From NCBI GenBank assembly GCA_963780395.1, contig CAWABY010000014.1:1-64000 (forward strand): a DNA stretch of 64,000 nt, given 5' to 3'. Position 1 is the first letter of the stretch, and the number at the start of each line of letters is the position of its first letter. This DNA comes from VGBV01 sp963780395. GTDB taxonomy: Bacteria; Actinomycetota; Thermoleophilia; Solirubrobacterales; 70-9. Positions 1 through 8,918 of this stretch are shown here, one piece after another. The position numbers and the translations under genes were made by a program. Under the pieces are notes generated by a model. That model had not been told where the DNA came from, did no database searches, and saw nothing but the letters and a program-made list of their open reading frames with translations.

Positions 1-2
1 GA

Positions 3-36
3 CCCGCGGGGGCCGAGGGAGGGCGGCCCCCGCGGG
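3..36 (-). terminator. Strong hairpin after the two-component operon
   Basis: A perfect 13-bp inverted repeat (arms 3-15 and 24-36, 8-base loop) lies just past the histidine kinase stop codon at 50-52. On the minus strand it follows the end of the regulator-kinase operon, so it probably terminates that transcript. The window ends two bases beyond it, so a following T-tract cannot be checked. The arms are almost all G and C. Confidence 0.5.
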
Positions 37-49
37 CCGGCTGCGGCTC

Positions 50-1549
50 CTACTGCGGCTTCTTGGCCGTTTCGCGGGCCGGCAGCTCGGTGCCCGCCGG
101 GCGAGTGGGTTCTCCGCTGGCGGGCTTGTTCTCGTCCGCATCTGAAGCTACGTCGCCCTCGTCAACCTGGATTAAAGGAATCCGCACCGTGAAGCGGGCG
201 CCGCCGTGGGGCGAGGGCCCGGCCTCCACCGTGCCTCCGTGGGAGTCGGCGACGGCGCGGACGATCGCCAGGCCCAGGCCGCTGCCGCCCTTGGCCGCCG
301 TGTCGGCGGGGCCGTCGCCTCGGACGAACCGGTCGAAGACCTGCTCGAGGATCTCGGCGGGGATGCCCGGGCCGTCGTCCGCGACCTCCAGTACCGCCGC
401 CTCGCCGTCCCTGCCGGTGCCGACATGGATGTTGGAGCCCTCGGGAGTGTGGCGGAGCGCGTTCTCGACCAGGTTGAGCGCCAGCCTGTGGAGCTCGTCG
501 CGGTTGCCCTCGACCAGCAGTTGCTGGTCAAGGTCGGTGTGCAGCACCCGCCCCTCGCTCAGCGGCTCGAGCTCGTCGACGACCGCCTGCGCCGCCGCGC
601 TCAGATCGGTCTCGGTTCGAGCCGAGCGGCGCCCGGCGTCCGCTCGGGCGAGCAGGAGCAGGTCCGAGACGAGCCGCGACATGCGGCGGGTGGAGCCCAG
701 AGCGGAGTCCACCGCGTGGCGGTCCTCGGCGTCGTCGAGCGAGCCCTGTAGCAGCTCGAGGTTCGCCTGCACGCTCGTCAGCGGCGTGCGCAGCTCGTGC
801 GAGGCGTCGGCCACGAACTCCCGCTGGCGCTCGAGGGCGCGTTCGCGCTCGGTCCGGGCCTCGTCCAGGGACTCGAGCATCCCGTCCATCGTCTCGGCCA
901 GCTCACCGATCTCGTCGTCGGCGGCCGGGATCGGCATGCGCCGGGATGGATCGCGGGTCGTCGCGATGTCTCGCGCCAGCGAGGTCAGCGCCGCGATCGG
1001 GCGCATGGCGCGGTCGGCGACCGCGAGACCTGCGAGCAGCGCCAGCGCTGTGCCGCCGAGCACCCCAGCGGCGAGGAAGAGCCAGAGGCGGTCAATGGTC
1101 GCCTGGACGTCGTCGTCCGGCCTTGCGTACTGGATGAAGGAGGGCAGGGAAGCGGAATCCGGGATCGGCTCGCTGGCGACGCTGAACCGTCCCATGTCGG
1201 TCACCCCCGAGGTGGGCGGCCCCAGGTCGATGTCGCGGTCGGTCGACCCGAGCGGGCGCCCGAACTCGTCGACGATCCGGATCACCGACTCGCCCATGGC
1301 GGATTCCCTGGGATTTGGACCGTTGATCACAGGCCCCCGGGTTGGGTCCATGCCGACCTCGTATTCACCCGCCAGGGCCCCGGCCCCTGCACGCAGCTCG
1401 TCGTTGAAGTCGTCACGGACCCGGTCGCCGACCAGGTTGCCCAGCACGCCGGCGAAGATGATCAGGATCAGGAACGTGAGGCCGGCGCAGGTTGCCGCGA
1501 TCCGCCAGCGGACCGGGATGCGCTCTGGCCACGCCAGGCGCCGCGGCAT
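50..1549 (-). CDS. Two-component sensor histidine kinase
   Basis: A 499-residue membrane histidine kinase. Transmembrane helix at about residues 17-42, extracytoplasmic sensor region to about 153, second helix at about 155-180, then a HAMP linker. The HisKA dimerisation helix carries the phospho-accepting His251 in the motif ASHELRTP. The C-terminal ATPase domain has the N box (NLVENALRHTP), DDGPGIP and GSGLGLAIV. Its ATG overlaps the TGA of the upstream response regulator by one base (TGATG), implying translational coupling and that the two are a pair. The sensor region resembles nothing I recognise, so the signal is unknown. The C-terminal 40 residues are polar and probably disordered. Confidence 0.93.
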   Translation of the reverse strand: MPRRLAWPERIPVRWRIAATCAGLTFLILIIFAGVLGNLVGDRVRDDFNDELRAGAGALAGEYEVGMDPTRGPVINGPNPRESAMGESVIRIVDEFGRPLGSTDRDIDLGPPTSGVTDMGRFSVASEPIPDSASLPSFIQYARPDDDVQATIDRLWLFLAAGVLGGTALALLAGLAVADRAMRPIAALTSLARDIATTRDPSRRMPIPAADDEIGELAETMDGMLESLDEARTERERALERQREFVADASHELRTPLTSVQANLELLQGSLDDAEDRHAVDSALGSTRRMSRLVSDLLLLARADAGRRSARTETDLSAAAQAVVDELEPLSEGRVLHTDLDQQLLVEGNRDELHRLALNLVENALRHTPEGSNIHVGTGRDGEAAVLEVADDGPGIPAEILEQVFDRFVRGDGPADTAAKGGSGLGLAIVRAVADSHGGTVEAGPSPHGGARFTVRIPLIQVDEGDVASDADENKPASGEPTRPAGTELPARETAKKPQ

Positions 1550-2238
1550 CAGCCCCCCTTGAGCACGTAGCCGGCCCCGCGCTTGGTGTGCAGCATGCGG
1601 GGCTCGCCGCCCTCCTCGAGCTTCCGGCGCAGGTTGGAGATGAAGACGTCAATCGTGTTGGTCTGCTCGAAGGGGTCATAGCCCCAGACGTCCTCGAGCA
1701 GGCGCTCGCGGCTGACGACCAGCTTCTGGTTCTCGGCCAGGTACTGGAGCAGCTCGAACTCGCGGTTGGTGAGCTCGATCTCGCGGTCCCCGCGCTTGAC
1801 CTCGCGCGAGTCGGGGTTCAGCAGCAGGTCGCCGACCGCGATCGAAGCGCTTCCGCGCGGCGGCCGGCGGCGCAGCAGCGCCCTCGTCCGCGCCAGCAGC
1901 TCCTCGCGCTCGAAGGGCTTGGGGAGGTAGTCATCGGCGCCGCTGTCGAGGCCCTCGACGCGGTCCTCGGTCTCGGTGCGCGCGGTCAGGATCAGCACCG
2001 GCACGTCGCCGTCGGCGCGCAGGCGCTTCAGCACCTCCATGCCGTCGAGGCGGGGCAGGCCGAGGTCGAGGATGACGAGGTCGGGCGCGAACTGTTCGGC
2101 CACCGTGAGCGCTTCGGCGCCGTCTCCGGCGCTCTGCACCTCGTGTCCCTCGGCGCGCAGCGAGCGCCGCAGCACGTCGGCGATCGCCTCGTCGTCCTCG
2201 ACGACGAGGACGCGCGCGCTCGGGGTTCCCGCATCCAT
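1549..2238 (-). CDS. OmpR/PhoB-family response regulator
   Basis: A 229-residue regulator and partner of the kinase immediately downstream. The receiver domain has the acidic pair near residues 14-16, phospho-acceptor Asp58 (VILDLGLP) and the conserved Lys in PKPF. The winged-helix DNA-binding domain occupies the C-terminal 100 residues, with typical LTNREFELL and RGAGYVL motifs. I place the start at the ATG at 2238. The frame is open further upstream, but that extension would run antisense through ftsK and has no receiver-like sequence. It is divergent from ftsK, so 2239-2365 should hold both promoters; I see no convincing consensus boxes there. Confidence 0.93.
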   Translation of the reverse strand: MDAGTPSARVLVVEDDEAIADVLRRSLRAEGHEVQSAGDGAEALTVAEQFAPDLVILDLGLPRLDGMEVLKRLRADGDVPVLILTARTETEDRVEGLDSGADDYLPKPFEREELLARTRALLRRRPPRGSASIAVGDLLLNPDSREVKRGDREIELTNREFELLQYLAENQKLVVSRERLLEDVWGYDPFEQTNTIDVFISNLRRKLEEGGEPRMLHTKRGAGYVLKGG

Positions 2239-2365
2239 GCCTGAAGGGTAAGGGCGTGCCGCCGCGATTCCATCAACCTTGAGCCAACTTTTATGCCCGA
2301 TCCCGAGCGGGAAATCCGTGCCTGGGCAGGTAGGGGAAGGGGGGACGGCGTCGAAGGATGGACGG

Positions 2366-4924
2366 ATGCTTGCAGACCGTCTTTTCGGCGCGCCCGAGCG
2401 GGAGCCCCCGCGCAGGCGCAAGAAATCCCCTGCCCGCGGGAAGAACGCGCGCGGCGCCAAGGGCCGCCGCGCGCCCGCGGCGCGTGGCCGCTCGCCGCGC
2501 GGGCGGCGCGTTTCGGCCGAGGAGGCGCGCCAGCGCCGCATGGACCTGCTGGGCCTGAGCTGCCTGGCGCTCGCGGTCTACCTGGGCTACGTGATCTATC
2601 TGGGCTGGAACGGCGGCAGGGTCGGCAACGGCACAGAGACGGCCCTCGCGCACGCGGTCGGCGGCGGCGCGATCGTCTTCCCGGTCGCGCTCGGCCTCGC
2701 CGGCCTGGGGCTGATTCTGCGGCCGCTGATGCCCTCGCCGCGTGCGCTGGCGGCCGGCGTGTTCGCGATCTGCGCCGGGCTGCTGCTCGCGCTCGCGGCC
2801 CAGACCGCGGGCCTGGGCCCCGACGGGGTCCGCGAGGAGCTGTTCGATCCCGTCTTCTTCAGCGAGCACGGAGGCGCCCTGGGCGAGGTCCTCTACTGGG
2901 CGAGCACGACGCTGTTCCAGCGGATCGGCGCCCACATCATCGCCGTGCTGCTGGTCGTCGCCGGCCTGCTGCTGGTGATGGGCCGATCGGTCTCCGACAT
3001 GATCGCCGCCGGCCACCGTGGCTTCTCCAAGGCCCGCAACGGCGCCGCCGACTTCGTCACCCTGATGCGCGAGTCCCGCCAGGAGGGCCGGACCGACCCC
3101 GACCTGGTCGGCACCGACCCGATCGACACCGACCCGGTCTTCGGGCCCCCCGAGCCCCTGGACGCGGCCCCCGTGATCAGCCGCGCCGACCCACCCGCGG
3201 CCGAGCCCGGGGTCGCCAACTTCGACGAGGCCATCCGCGTCGGCGACGAGCCCGACACCGAAACGATCAGGGTTGCCAGGGCAGACGCGCCCGAGGAGAC
3301 GGGCGATGATGGCGAAGCCGTCAGCCCGGACGATGGGACCGACGAGGTAGAGGTCGAGCGCACCCCGATGGGCGAGCGCCGCAGCCCCGACGGCGTCACG
3401 GAATCCGAGCAGATCGACTACGACGTCCCGGACGCCGAGGCCGTGCTGGAGCACGGGGGTCCCGACAAGGGACCGGACAAGCGCGACCACGAGGCCGTCG
3501 GCAAGACGCTGCTCGAGGCGCTGGGGCACTTCGGCGTCGAGGCCCAGATCGTCGGCACCGTCGTCGGCCCGCATGTGAGTCGCTACGAGCTGCGCCTGGC
3601 GCCCGGGACGAAGGTCTCGAAGATCACCCAGCTCCGCGATGACCTGGCATACGCGCTCGCCTCGACCGACATCCGCATCCTGGCGCCGATCCCCGGCAAG
3701 CAGGCCGTCGGAGTGGAGGTGCCGAACCAGCGCCGCCGCCTGGTCCGCCTGGGCGACATCTACGGCGGCCGCCCGGGGGGATCCTCGCCGCTGGTCGCCT
3801 GGCTCGGCAAGGACATCAGCGGCGCCGCGATCTGGACCGACCTGCAGAAGATGCCCCACGCCCTGATCGCCGGCACCACCGGCTCGGGCAAGTCGGGCAG
3901 CGTCAACGCGATCCTGAGCTCGATCCTGCTGCACGCCTCGCCGAACGAGGTGCGGCTGGTGCTGGTCGACCCCAAGCGCGTCGAGCTCAACCACTACGAG
4001 CGCATCCCGCACCTGCTGACGCCGGTGGTCACCTCGCCGCGCCTGGCCGCCAACGTGCTGGCCAACCTGATCGCCGAGATGGAGAGCCGCTACGCCGTCA
4101 TGGAAGCCGCGCGCTCGCGCAACCTGGCCGAGCTGAACAAGGTCCGCGCCGCCGAGGGTGAGCCGCCGCTGCCCCACATCCTCTGCGTGATCGACGAGCT
4201 CGCGGACCTGATGATGGTGGCGCCCGCCGAGGTCGAGGACGCGATCATCCGCCTGGCGCAGAAGTCGCGCGCCGTCGGCATCCACCTGCTGCTCGCGACC
4301 CAGCGCCCCTCGACGGACATCATCACCGGCACGATCAAGGTCAACATCCCGGCGCGGATCGCCTTCGCCGTCTCCTCCCAGGTCGACTCGCGGGTGATCC
4401 TCGATCAGGGCGGGGCCGAGACGCTGCTGGGCCAGGGCGACATGCTGTTCCGCCCCGCGGGCACCTCGAAGCTGCAGCGGATCCAGGGCGCCTTCGTCAG
4501 CGAGGCCGAGATCGCCAAGATCACCGAGCACTGGGCCGAGCAGGGCGAGCCCGAGTTCGCCGAGGAGCTGCTGGAGGCGGTCGAGCCCTCGGGCGATGCG
4601 TCGCTCGGGGACGAGGACTTCGATCCCGACCAGGACGACCTGCTGAAGCAGGCCGCGCAGGTGGTGGTCGAGAGCGGCACGGCCTCGGTCTCGATGATCC
4701 AGCGCCGCCTGCGGGTCGGCTACACGCGCGCCGGACGCCTGATCGACATGCTCGAGCGCCGCGGCATCATCTCCGGCTACGAGGGCTCCAAGCCCCGCCA
4801 GGTGCTGGTCGGCATGGCCGATCTGCCGCGCGTCCTGGGCGGCCAGCCGGCCGACGGCCCCGCTGACTCGGGCGCCTCCGACGAGACCGGCGAGCAACCG
4901 GAGCTGGCCGGTGCGCCGGAATAG
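2366..4924 (+). CDS. ftsK: DNA translocase FtsK/SpoIIIE
   Basis: An 852-residue septal DNA pump that moves chromosome ends out of the closing septum. The N-terminus is very basic (Arg/Lys-rich, residues 1-50), followed by about four membrane helices (about 60-210), an acidic linker to about 360, then the alpha/beta motor. Walker A is GTTGSGKS near residue 503 and Walker B lies in the VIDELADLMM stretch. The C-terminal gamma winged helix (about 770-815, SMIQRRLRVGYTRAGRLID) reads polar KOPS-like sequences in the family. The start at 2366 has a GAAGGA Shine-Dalgarno seven bases upstream. An earlier in-frame start at 2279 has no such site. Length is normal for an actinobacterial FtsK. Confidence 0.95.
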   Translation: MLADRLFGAPEREPPRRRKKSPARGKNARGAKGRRAPAARGRSPRGRRVSAEEARQRRMDLLGLSCLALAVYLGYVIYLGWNGGRVGNGTETALAHAVGGGAIVFPVALGLAGLGLILRPLMPSPRALAAGVFAICAGLLLALAAQTAGLGPDGVREELFDPVFFSEHGGALGEVLYWASTTLFQRIGAHIIAVLLVVAGLLLVMGRSVSDMIAAGHRGFSKARNGAADFVTLMRESRQEGRTDPDLVGTDPIDTDPVFGPPEPLDAAPVISRADPPAAEPGVANFDEAIRVGDEPDTETIRVARADAPEETGDDGEAVSPDDGTDEVEVERTPMGERRSPDGVTESEQIDYDVPDAEAVLEHGGPDKGPDKRDHEAVGKTLLEALGHFGVEAQIVGTVVGPHVSRYELRLAPGTKVSKITQLRDDLAYALASTDIRILAPIPGKQAVGVEVPNQRRRLVRLGDIYGGRPGGSSPLVAWLGKDISGAAIWTDLQKMPHALIAGTTGSGKSGSVNAILSSILLHASPNEVRLVLVDPKRVELNHYERIPHLLTPVVTSPRLAANVLANLIAEMESRYAVMEAARSRNLAELNKVRAAEGEPPLPHILCVIDELADLMMVAPAEVEDAIIRLAQKSRAVGIHLLLATQRPSTDIITGTIKVNIPARIAFAVSSQVDSRVILDQGGAETLLGQGDMLFRPAGTSKLQRIQGAFVSEAEIAKITEHWAEQGEPEFAEELLEAVEPSGDASLGDEDFDPDQDDLLKQAAQVVVESGTASVSMIQRRLRVGYTRAGRLIDMLERRGIISGYEGSKPRQVLVGMADLPRVLGGQPADGPADSGASDETGEQPELAGAPE

Positions 4925-5138
4925 CGCCGAGACGGGCTTCGAGGGGGAGCATGAGTTGCGCCCCCGCTCTGTGCGGCGCGGCTGGGGACGAGTGGACGGC
5001 GGCGGTCATCAGCGCGCCGACGCGCTGGTGCGCGAGAACGCGGACCGCAGCGCCAGGAGGCGAGCGAACGCTCGCCGCATCAGGGTCGTTCGCGACCTGC
5101 TCGCCCGCCGAATGGACTAGCTCAGTCAGAATGCCCGC

Positions 5139-6422
5139 GTGGGCGACGAGGCGGTCAGAGCGGGCATCCTGGTCACCGGCACCGAGGTGCTGAGCGGCTA
5201 CATCACCGACCGGAACGGCCCCTGGGTCTCGGAGCGGCTGGGCGAGCTGGGGGTGGAGGTGACGCAGATCGCGCTCGTCGGCGACCGCCCCGAGGACCTG
5301 GAGGCGGCGCTGGGCGCGATGCGCGACCAGGGGATGGACCTGATCGTCACCACCGGCGGCCTCGGTCCCACGGCGGACGACCTCACCGCCGAGGTCGTGG
5401 GGCGCTTCGCGGGGCGCGAGCTGAAGCTGGACGAGGAGATGGAGGCCAAGATCCACGCGATCCTGGAGCAGTTCGCGAGGCGGTTCAGCTTCGACGCTGA
5501 CGCCCTGCGCGACGCCAACCGCAAGCAGGCGATGGTGCCCGAGGGCGCGACCGCCATCGACCCCGCCGGCACCGCCCCGGGCCTGGTCGTCCCGGCGGGG
5601 GACGTGGTGGTGATCGTGTTGCCGGGCCCGCCGCGCGAGCTGCACAGGATGTGGCCACAGGCGCTGGCGGTTCCGCCGGCGCGCGAGGTCCTCGACCGAG
5701 CCGAGCCCTACGAGAGCTTCTCGATCCGCATGTTCGGCGTGCCCGAGTCCGAGCTGGCCAAGGCCCTGCGCGAGATCGAGCAGGAGACCGACCTGGGGCC
5801 GCTGGAGATCACCACCTGCCTGCGCGGCGGCGAGCTGATCACCGACGTCCGCCACCGCAAGGGCGCCGAGGAGGCCGCGGAGGCGCTGCGCGCCGGGATC
5901 GAGCAGCGCCTCGGGCGTTGGACCTACAGCGAGGCGGGGGAGACGATCAGCGATGTGATCGTGAAACGGCTCGACGGGCGCACGGTGGCCGTGGCCGAGT
6001 CCTGCACGGCTGGGCTGCTGGCAGGTCGCCTGACCGAGCGCCCCGGGGCGTCCGAGTACTTCAAGGGTGGGGTGGTCGCGTATTCGGACGAGGCCAAGAC
6101 CGAGCTGCTGGGCGTCGACGCCGGGCTGATCGAGCGCCACGGGGCCGTCTCGCCCGAGGTCGCCGAGGCGATGGCGGATGGCGCCCTGGAGCGCTTCGGG
6201 GCCGACGTCGCCTGCTCGGTCACGGGGATCGCGGGCCCCGGCGGCGGCAGCGAGGAGAAGCCCGTGGGCTACGTCTGCTTCTGCGTCAAGAGCGCCAAGG
6301 GTGAGCTGCTGCCGCGCGACATCGTGCTGCCGGGCGACCGTGCCGACATCCGCGAGCGCTCGGTCGTCGTCGCAATGCACCTGCTGCGCTACCTGCTGGA
6401 GGGCAGGGAACCGCCCAGGTGA
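5139..6422 (+). CDS. cinA: CinA family protein (competence/damage-inducible)
   Basis: A 427-residue two-domain protein. The N-terminal half is a molybdopterin-binding-like (MoCF) fold (ILVTGTEVLSGYI, TTGGLGPTADD); the C-terminal half is the CinA domain with VAESCTAGLLAGRL and GIAGPGGGSEEKPVG. In characterised family members the C-terminal domain is an NMN deamidase of NAD salvage, and the N-terminal domain can have ADP-ribose pyrophosphatase activity. The start is a GTG at 5139. It overlaps the next gene by four bases (GTGA). In many bacteria cinA lies next to thpR and recA; here they are nearby but separated by three genes. Confidence 0.9.
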   Translation: MGDEAVRAGILVTGTEVLSGYITDRNGPWVSERLGELGVEVTQIALVGDRPEDLEAALGAMRDQGMDLIVTTGGLGPTADDLTAEVVGRFAGRELKLDEEMEAKIHAILEQFARRFSFDADALRDANRKQAMVPEGATAIDPAGTAPGLVVPAGDVVVIVLPGPPRELHRMWPQALAVPPAREVLDRAEPYESFSIRMFGVPESELAKALREIEQETDLGPLEITTCLRGGELITDVRHRKGAEEAAEALRAGIEQRLGRWTYSEAGETISDVIVKRLDGRTVAVAESCTAGLLAGRLTERPGASEYFKGGVVAYSDEAKTELLGVDAGLIERHGAVSPEVAEAMADGALERFGADVACSVTGIAGPGGGSEEKPVGYVCFCVKSAKGELLPRDIVLPGDRADIRERSVVVAMHLLRYLLEGREPPR

Positions 6423-7567
6423 GCGGGACGGAGCCCCACCCGGTCGAGGTCGGCGACGCGAGCGTCACCGACCTCCGCGAGCGGCTGGCCCGCGCGGAGT
6501 GGCCCGAGCAGCCGGGCGAGCTCGGCTGGGAGCTGGGAACCGACATAGGCGCCGCCCGGCTGGTCTGCTCGCACTGGGCCGACGGCTACGACTTCGCCCG
6601 GCTCGAGCGCCTGAACGAGATCGGCAGCTACGCGTGGGAGGGGATCCACTTTCTGCGCGCCGGTGAAGGGGGCGGGGAGGACCCCGTGGTGCTGCTCCAC
6701 GGCTGGCCGAGCGGCCCGATCGAATACGAGCCCGCCGCGCGGCTGCTGCTCGAGGCGGGGCGCGAGGTCATCGTCCCGTCCCTGCCGGGCTTCGCCTGGT
6801 CGGCGGCCCCCGCCGAGCCGCTGAACGTGGCCGGCGTCTCCGCTCGGCTGCGCGCGCTGCTGGAGCAGGGCCTCGGGCTCGACCGCTACGTCGTCGCCGG
6901 GGGCGACTGGGGCGGGATCGTCGCCGCCCGGATCGCCTTCGATTCGCCCGATCGCGTCAGCGGCCTGTACGTGAGCACGCCAGGCGTGCTGCCCAGACCG
7001 GCCGAGCTGGCCGAGCCGCCCCTGAGCGAGGACGAGCTCGCCTACGCGGAGCGCGCGCAGCGCTGGCTGCGCCGCGAGGGCCATCACCTGCTGATTCAGT
7101 CGGTGGCCCCGGACGCGCTCTCGCCGGCGCTGAGCGACTCGCCGGCCGGGCTCGCGGCCTACCTGCTGGAGAAGTACCGGCGCTGGTCGGACAGCGGCGG
7201 CGACCTCGAGCGCCGCTTCTCGTCCGACGAGCTCTGTGACTTTCTGACGATGTTCTGGGTCAACGGCGCGATCGCACCTTCGATGCGGCTCTATTGGGCG
7301 GAGCGACGCGATCGCTGGCGGCTGGCGCCCGGCGAGCGCATCGGCGTTCCCGCCGCGATCGCGGTCTTCCCCGGCCGCAGTGAGGGCCAGCTATCGGAGG
7401 CGAACGTCCTGGCCACGCTCAACCCTCCGCGGGAGTGGTCCGAGCGATCGCTGTCGGACCTGCGCCGCTGGAACGAGATGCCTTCGGGCGGGCACTTCGG
7501 GGCCTTCGAGGAGCCCGAGCTCTACACGCGCGACCTGCTCGCCTTCCTCAAAGAGCTGGGGATCTAG
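6419..7567 (+). CDS. Epoxide hydrolase family protein
   Basis: A 382-residue alpha/beta hydrolase with the N-terminal EHN extension typical of microsomal-type epoxide hydrolases (residues 1-100, ending LNEIGSYAWEGIHFL). HGWP forms the oxyanion-hole region and the nucleophile Asp sits in AGGDWGG. The C-terminal His is probably in PSGGHFGAFEEP. It would open an epoxide to a vicinal diol; the substrate is unknown. The GTG start overlaps the cinA stop (GTGA), so the two are co-translated. Its stop overlaps that of the convergent MFS gene through a shared CTAG. Confidence 0.88.
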   Translation: MSGTEPHPVEVGDASVTDLRERLARAEWPEQPGELGWELGTDIGAARLVCSHWADGYDFARLERLNEIGSYAWEGIHFLRAGEGGGEDPVVLLHGWPSGPIEYEPAARLLLEAGREVIVPSLPGFAWSAAPAEPLNVAGVSARLRALLEQGLGLDRYVVAGGDWGGIVAARIAFDSPDRVSGLYVSTPGVLPRPAELAEPPLSEDELAYAERAQRWLRREGHHLLIQSVAPDALSPALSDSPAGLAAYLLEKYRRWSDSGGDLERRFSSDELCDFLTMFWVNGAIAPSMRLYWAERRDRWRLAPGERIGVPAAIAVFPGRSEGQLSEANVLATLNPPREWSERSLSDLRRWNEMPSGGHFGAFEEPELYTRDLLAFLKELGI

Positions 7568-8886
7568 GTCTTCGTCCGCGCCGCGAGCTCCTCCTCGGTC
7601 TCGGGCGTGGCGAGCGTCGGCGAGGGCTCCCCGGTCCCCGGCGCCTCCATCAGTCCCTCGGCGACGTCGGCGGGGGCGTCCTGCGCCCTCGAGCGCGCGA
7701 TGAAGGGCAGCGCCAGCGCGGTGATCCCCGCGGACATCAGGTAGGTGCTGGGGTAGCCCCAGACGTCGGCGGCCTTGCCCAGCGCCGGCTGCGAGACGAC
7801 GCCGCCGCCCGAGGCCATCAGCGAATCGAAGGAGAGGATGCTGGCGCGCTGGCGGGAGGGGATCATCCCGTTGATGTAGGTCTGGCGGATCGGCTCTGAG
7901 GCCGCGAACAGCAGGCCCCAGACGACGACCAGGCCGACCACGACCCAGAAGCTCTTGAAGAACCCCATGCCCGCCAGCGCCACTGCGCTGACCCCTGTGG
8001 CCGCGATCAGCGCCGACGTGCGGCGATGGAACAGTCCCCTGATCCGGGGGGCGGCGACGCCTCCGACGATCTGGGCGCCGGCGACGATCGCCGCGGTGAG
8101 GCCGGCGATGCCGTAGGCCTCGGGATCCCCCTTCAGCTCCAGCAGGTAGGGCTGCAGCGCGTAGAAGGCGTAGATGCCGACGGCGCCGAGGGGGATCGAG
8201 GAGACCATCAGCCACTTGACTGCGGGCACCCGCCAGCCGTAGTCGATCGAGGCCGAGGCGATGCTCCGCATCTCGGTGACTATGCCCTTGCCCCGCTCGG
8301 GGGTGAAGCCGACATCGCGCATCACCGCGAAGGCGACCACGAACATGATCGCGAGCACGATCCCGCGCAGCACGAACGGCACGCCGAGGGTCGTGACCTG
8401 GGCGATGTAGCCGCCCGCCACCGACCCGGTCAACATCGCCACGCCGCTCACGACCTGGCCACGGCCGAAGACGGACTCCAGGTCTCCGGTGAAGCCGGTC
8501 GCCTTCAGCGCGTCCACGAGCCATGCCTCGACGGCGCCCGAGAAGAAGGTGAAGCCGAGCCCCAGCAGTAGCGAGACCAGCGCCCAGGCCCAGAAGGGCC
8601 CCTCGATCTGCCACAGCATCACGTACAGGAGGGTGGTCACGGTCAGCGTCACTGTCCCGAGCAGATAGGAGAAGCGGCGCCCGACGGTGTCCGCGACGAT
8701 CCCGGTCGGGATCTCGAAGATCAGCATGCCCGCGGTGAAGAAGGCGTTGGCGGCGAAGGCCTCGAGGTTGGAGAGCCCCGCGTCGAGCAGGAAGATCGTG
8801 TTGATGCCCCAGATGAACGAGGCCGCGAGCGTGTTGCCCAGCAGCAGCACGTAGTAGACGCGCTGGATCGAGCGAGGCGTGGGCAT
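7564..8886 (-). CDS. MFS transporter
   Basis: A 440-residue integral membrane protein with about 12 helices. The loop after helix 2 has the MFS-like pattern GIVADTVGRRFSYL, matching motif A (G-x3-D-x3-R-R). There is a second such repeat-half signal near the middle, and the tail from about residue 400 is acidic and probably cytoplasmic. Close to the drug/sugar MFS_1 group; the substrate cannot be inferred. It converges on the epoxide hydrolase with overlapping stops. The next gene in the same direction upstream (YihY family) is only 32 bases away, so they may share a transcript. Confidence 0.85.
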   Translation of the reverse strand: MPTPRSIQRVYYVLLLGNTLAASFIWGINTIFLLDAGLSNLEAFAANAFFTAGMLIFEIPTGIVADTVGRRFSYLLGTVTLTVTTLLYVMLWQIEGPFWAWALVSLLLGLGFTFFSGAVEAWLVDALKATGFTGDLESVFGRGQVVSGVAMLTGSVAGGYIAQVTTLGVPFVLRGIVLAIMFVVAFAVMRDVGFTPERGKGIVTEMRSIASASIDYGWRVPAVKWLMVSSIPLGAVGIYAFYALQPYLLELKGDPEAYGIAGLTAAIVAGAQIVGGVAAPRIRGLFHRRTSALIAATGVSAVALAGMGFFKSFWVVVGLVVVWGLLFAASEPIRQTYINGMIPSRQRASILSFDSLMASGGGVVSQPALGKAADVWGYPSTYLMSAGITALALPFIARSRAQDAPADVAEGLMEAPGTGEPSPTLATPETEEELAARTKT

Positions 8887-8918
8887 CCTCTGAAGCTAGC
8901 GGGCGCGTGGCGGGTTGC

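Noticed and set aside
2239..2541. Upstream extension of the response regulator
   Set aside because: It is open in frame but antisense to ftsK, basic and not receiver-like. The start at 2238 fits the family.
2291..4897. Long open frame of 868 codons antisense to ftsK
   Set aside because: GC-rich codons leave few stops on the opposite strand. The translation is low complexity (rich in Arg, Ala, Gly, His) with no domain, and ftsK in the plus frame is clear.
4925..5138. A 69-codon frame (4911-5120) and a small palindrome (5059-5076) between ftsK and cinA
   Set aside because: The Arg-rich peptide has no homology or ribosome site and overlaps the ftsK end; the palindrome has a short loop and is probably by chance. 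I saw nothing else in this gap.
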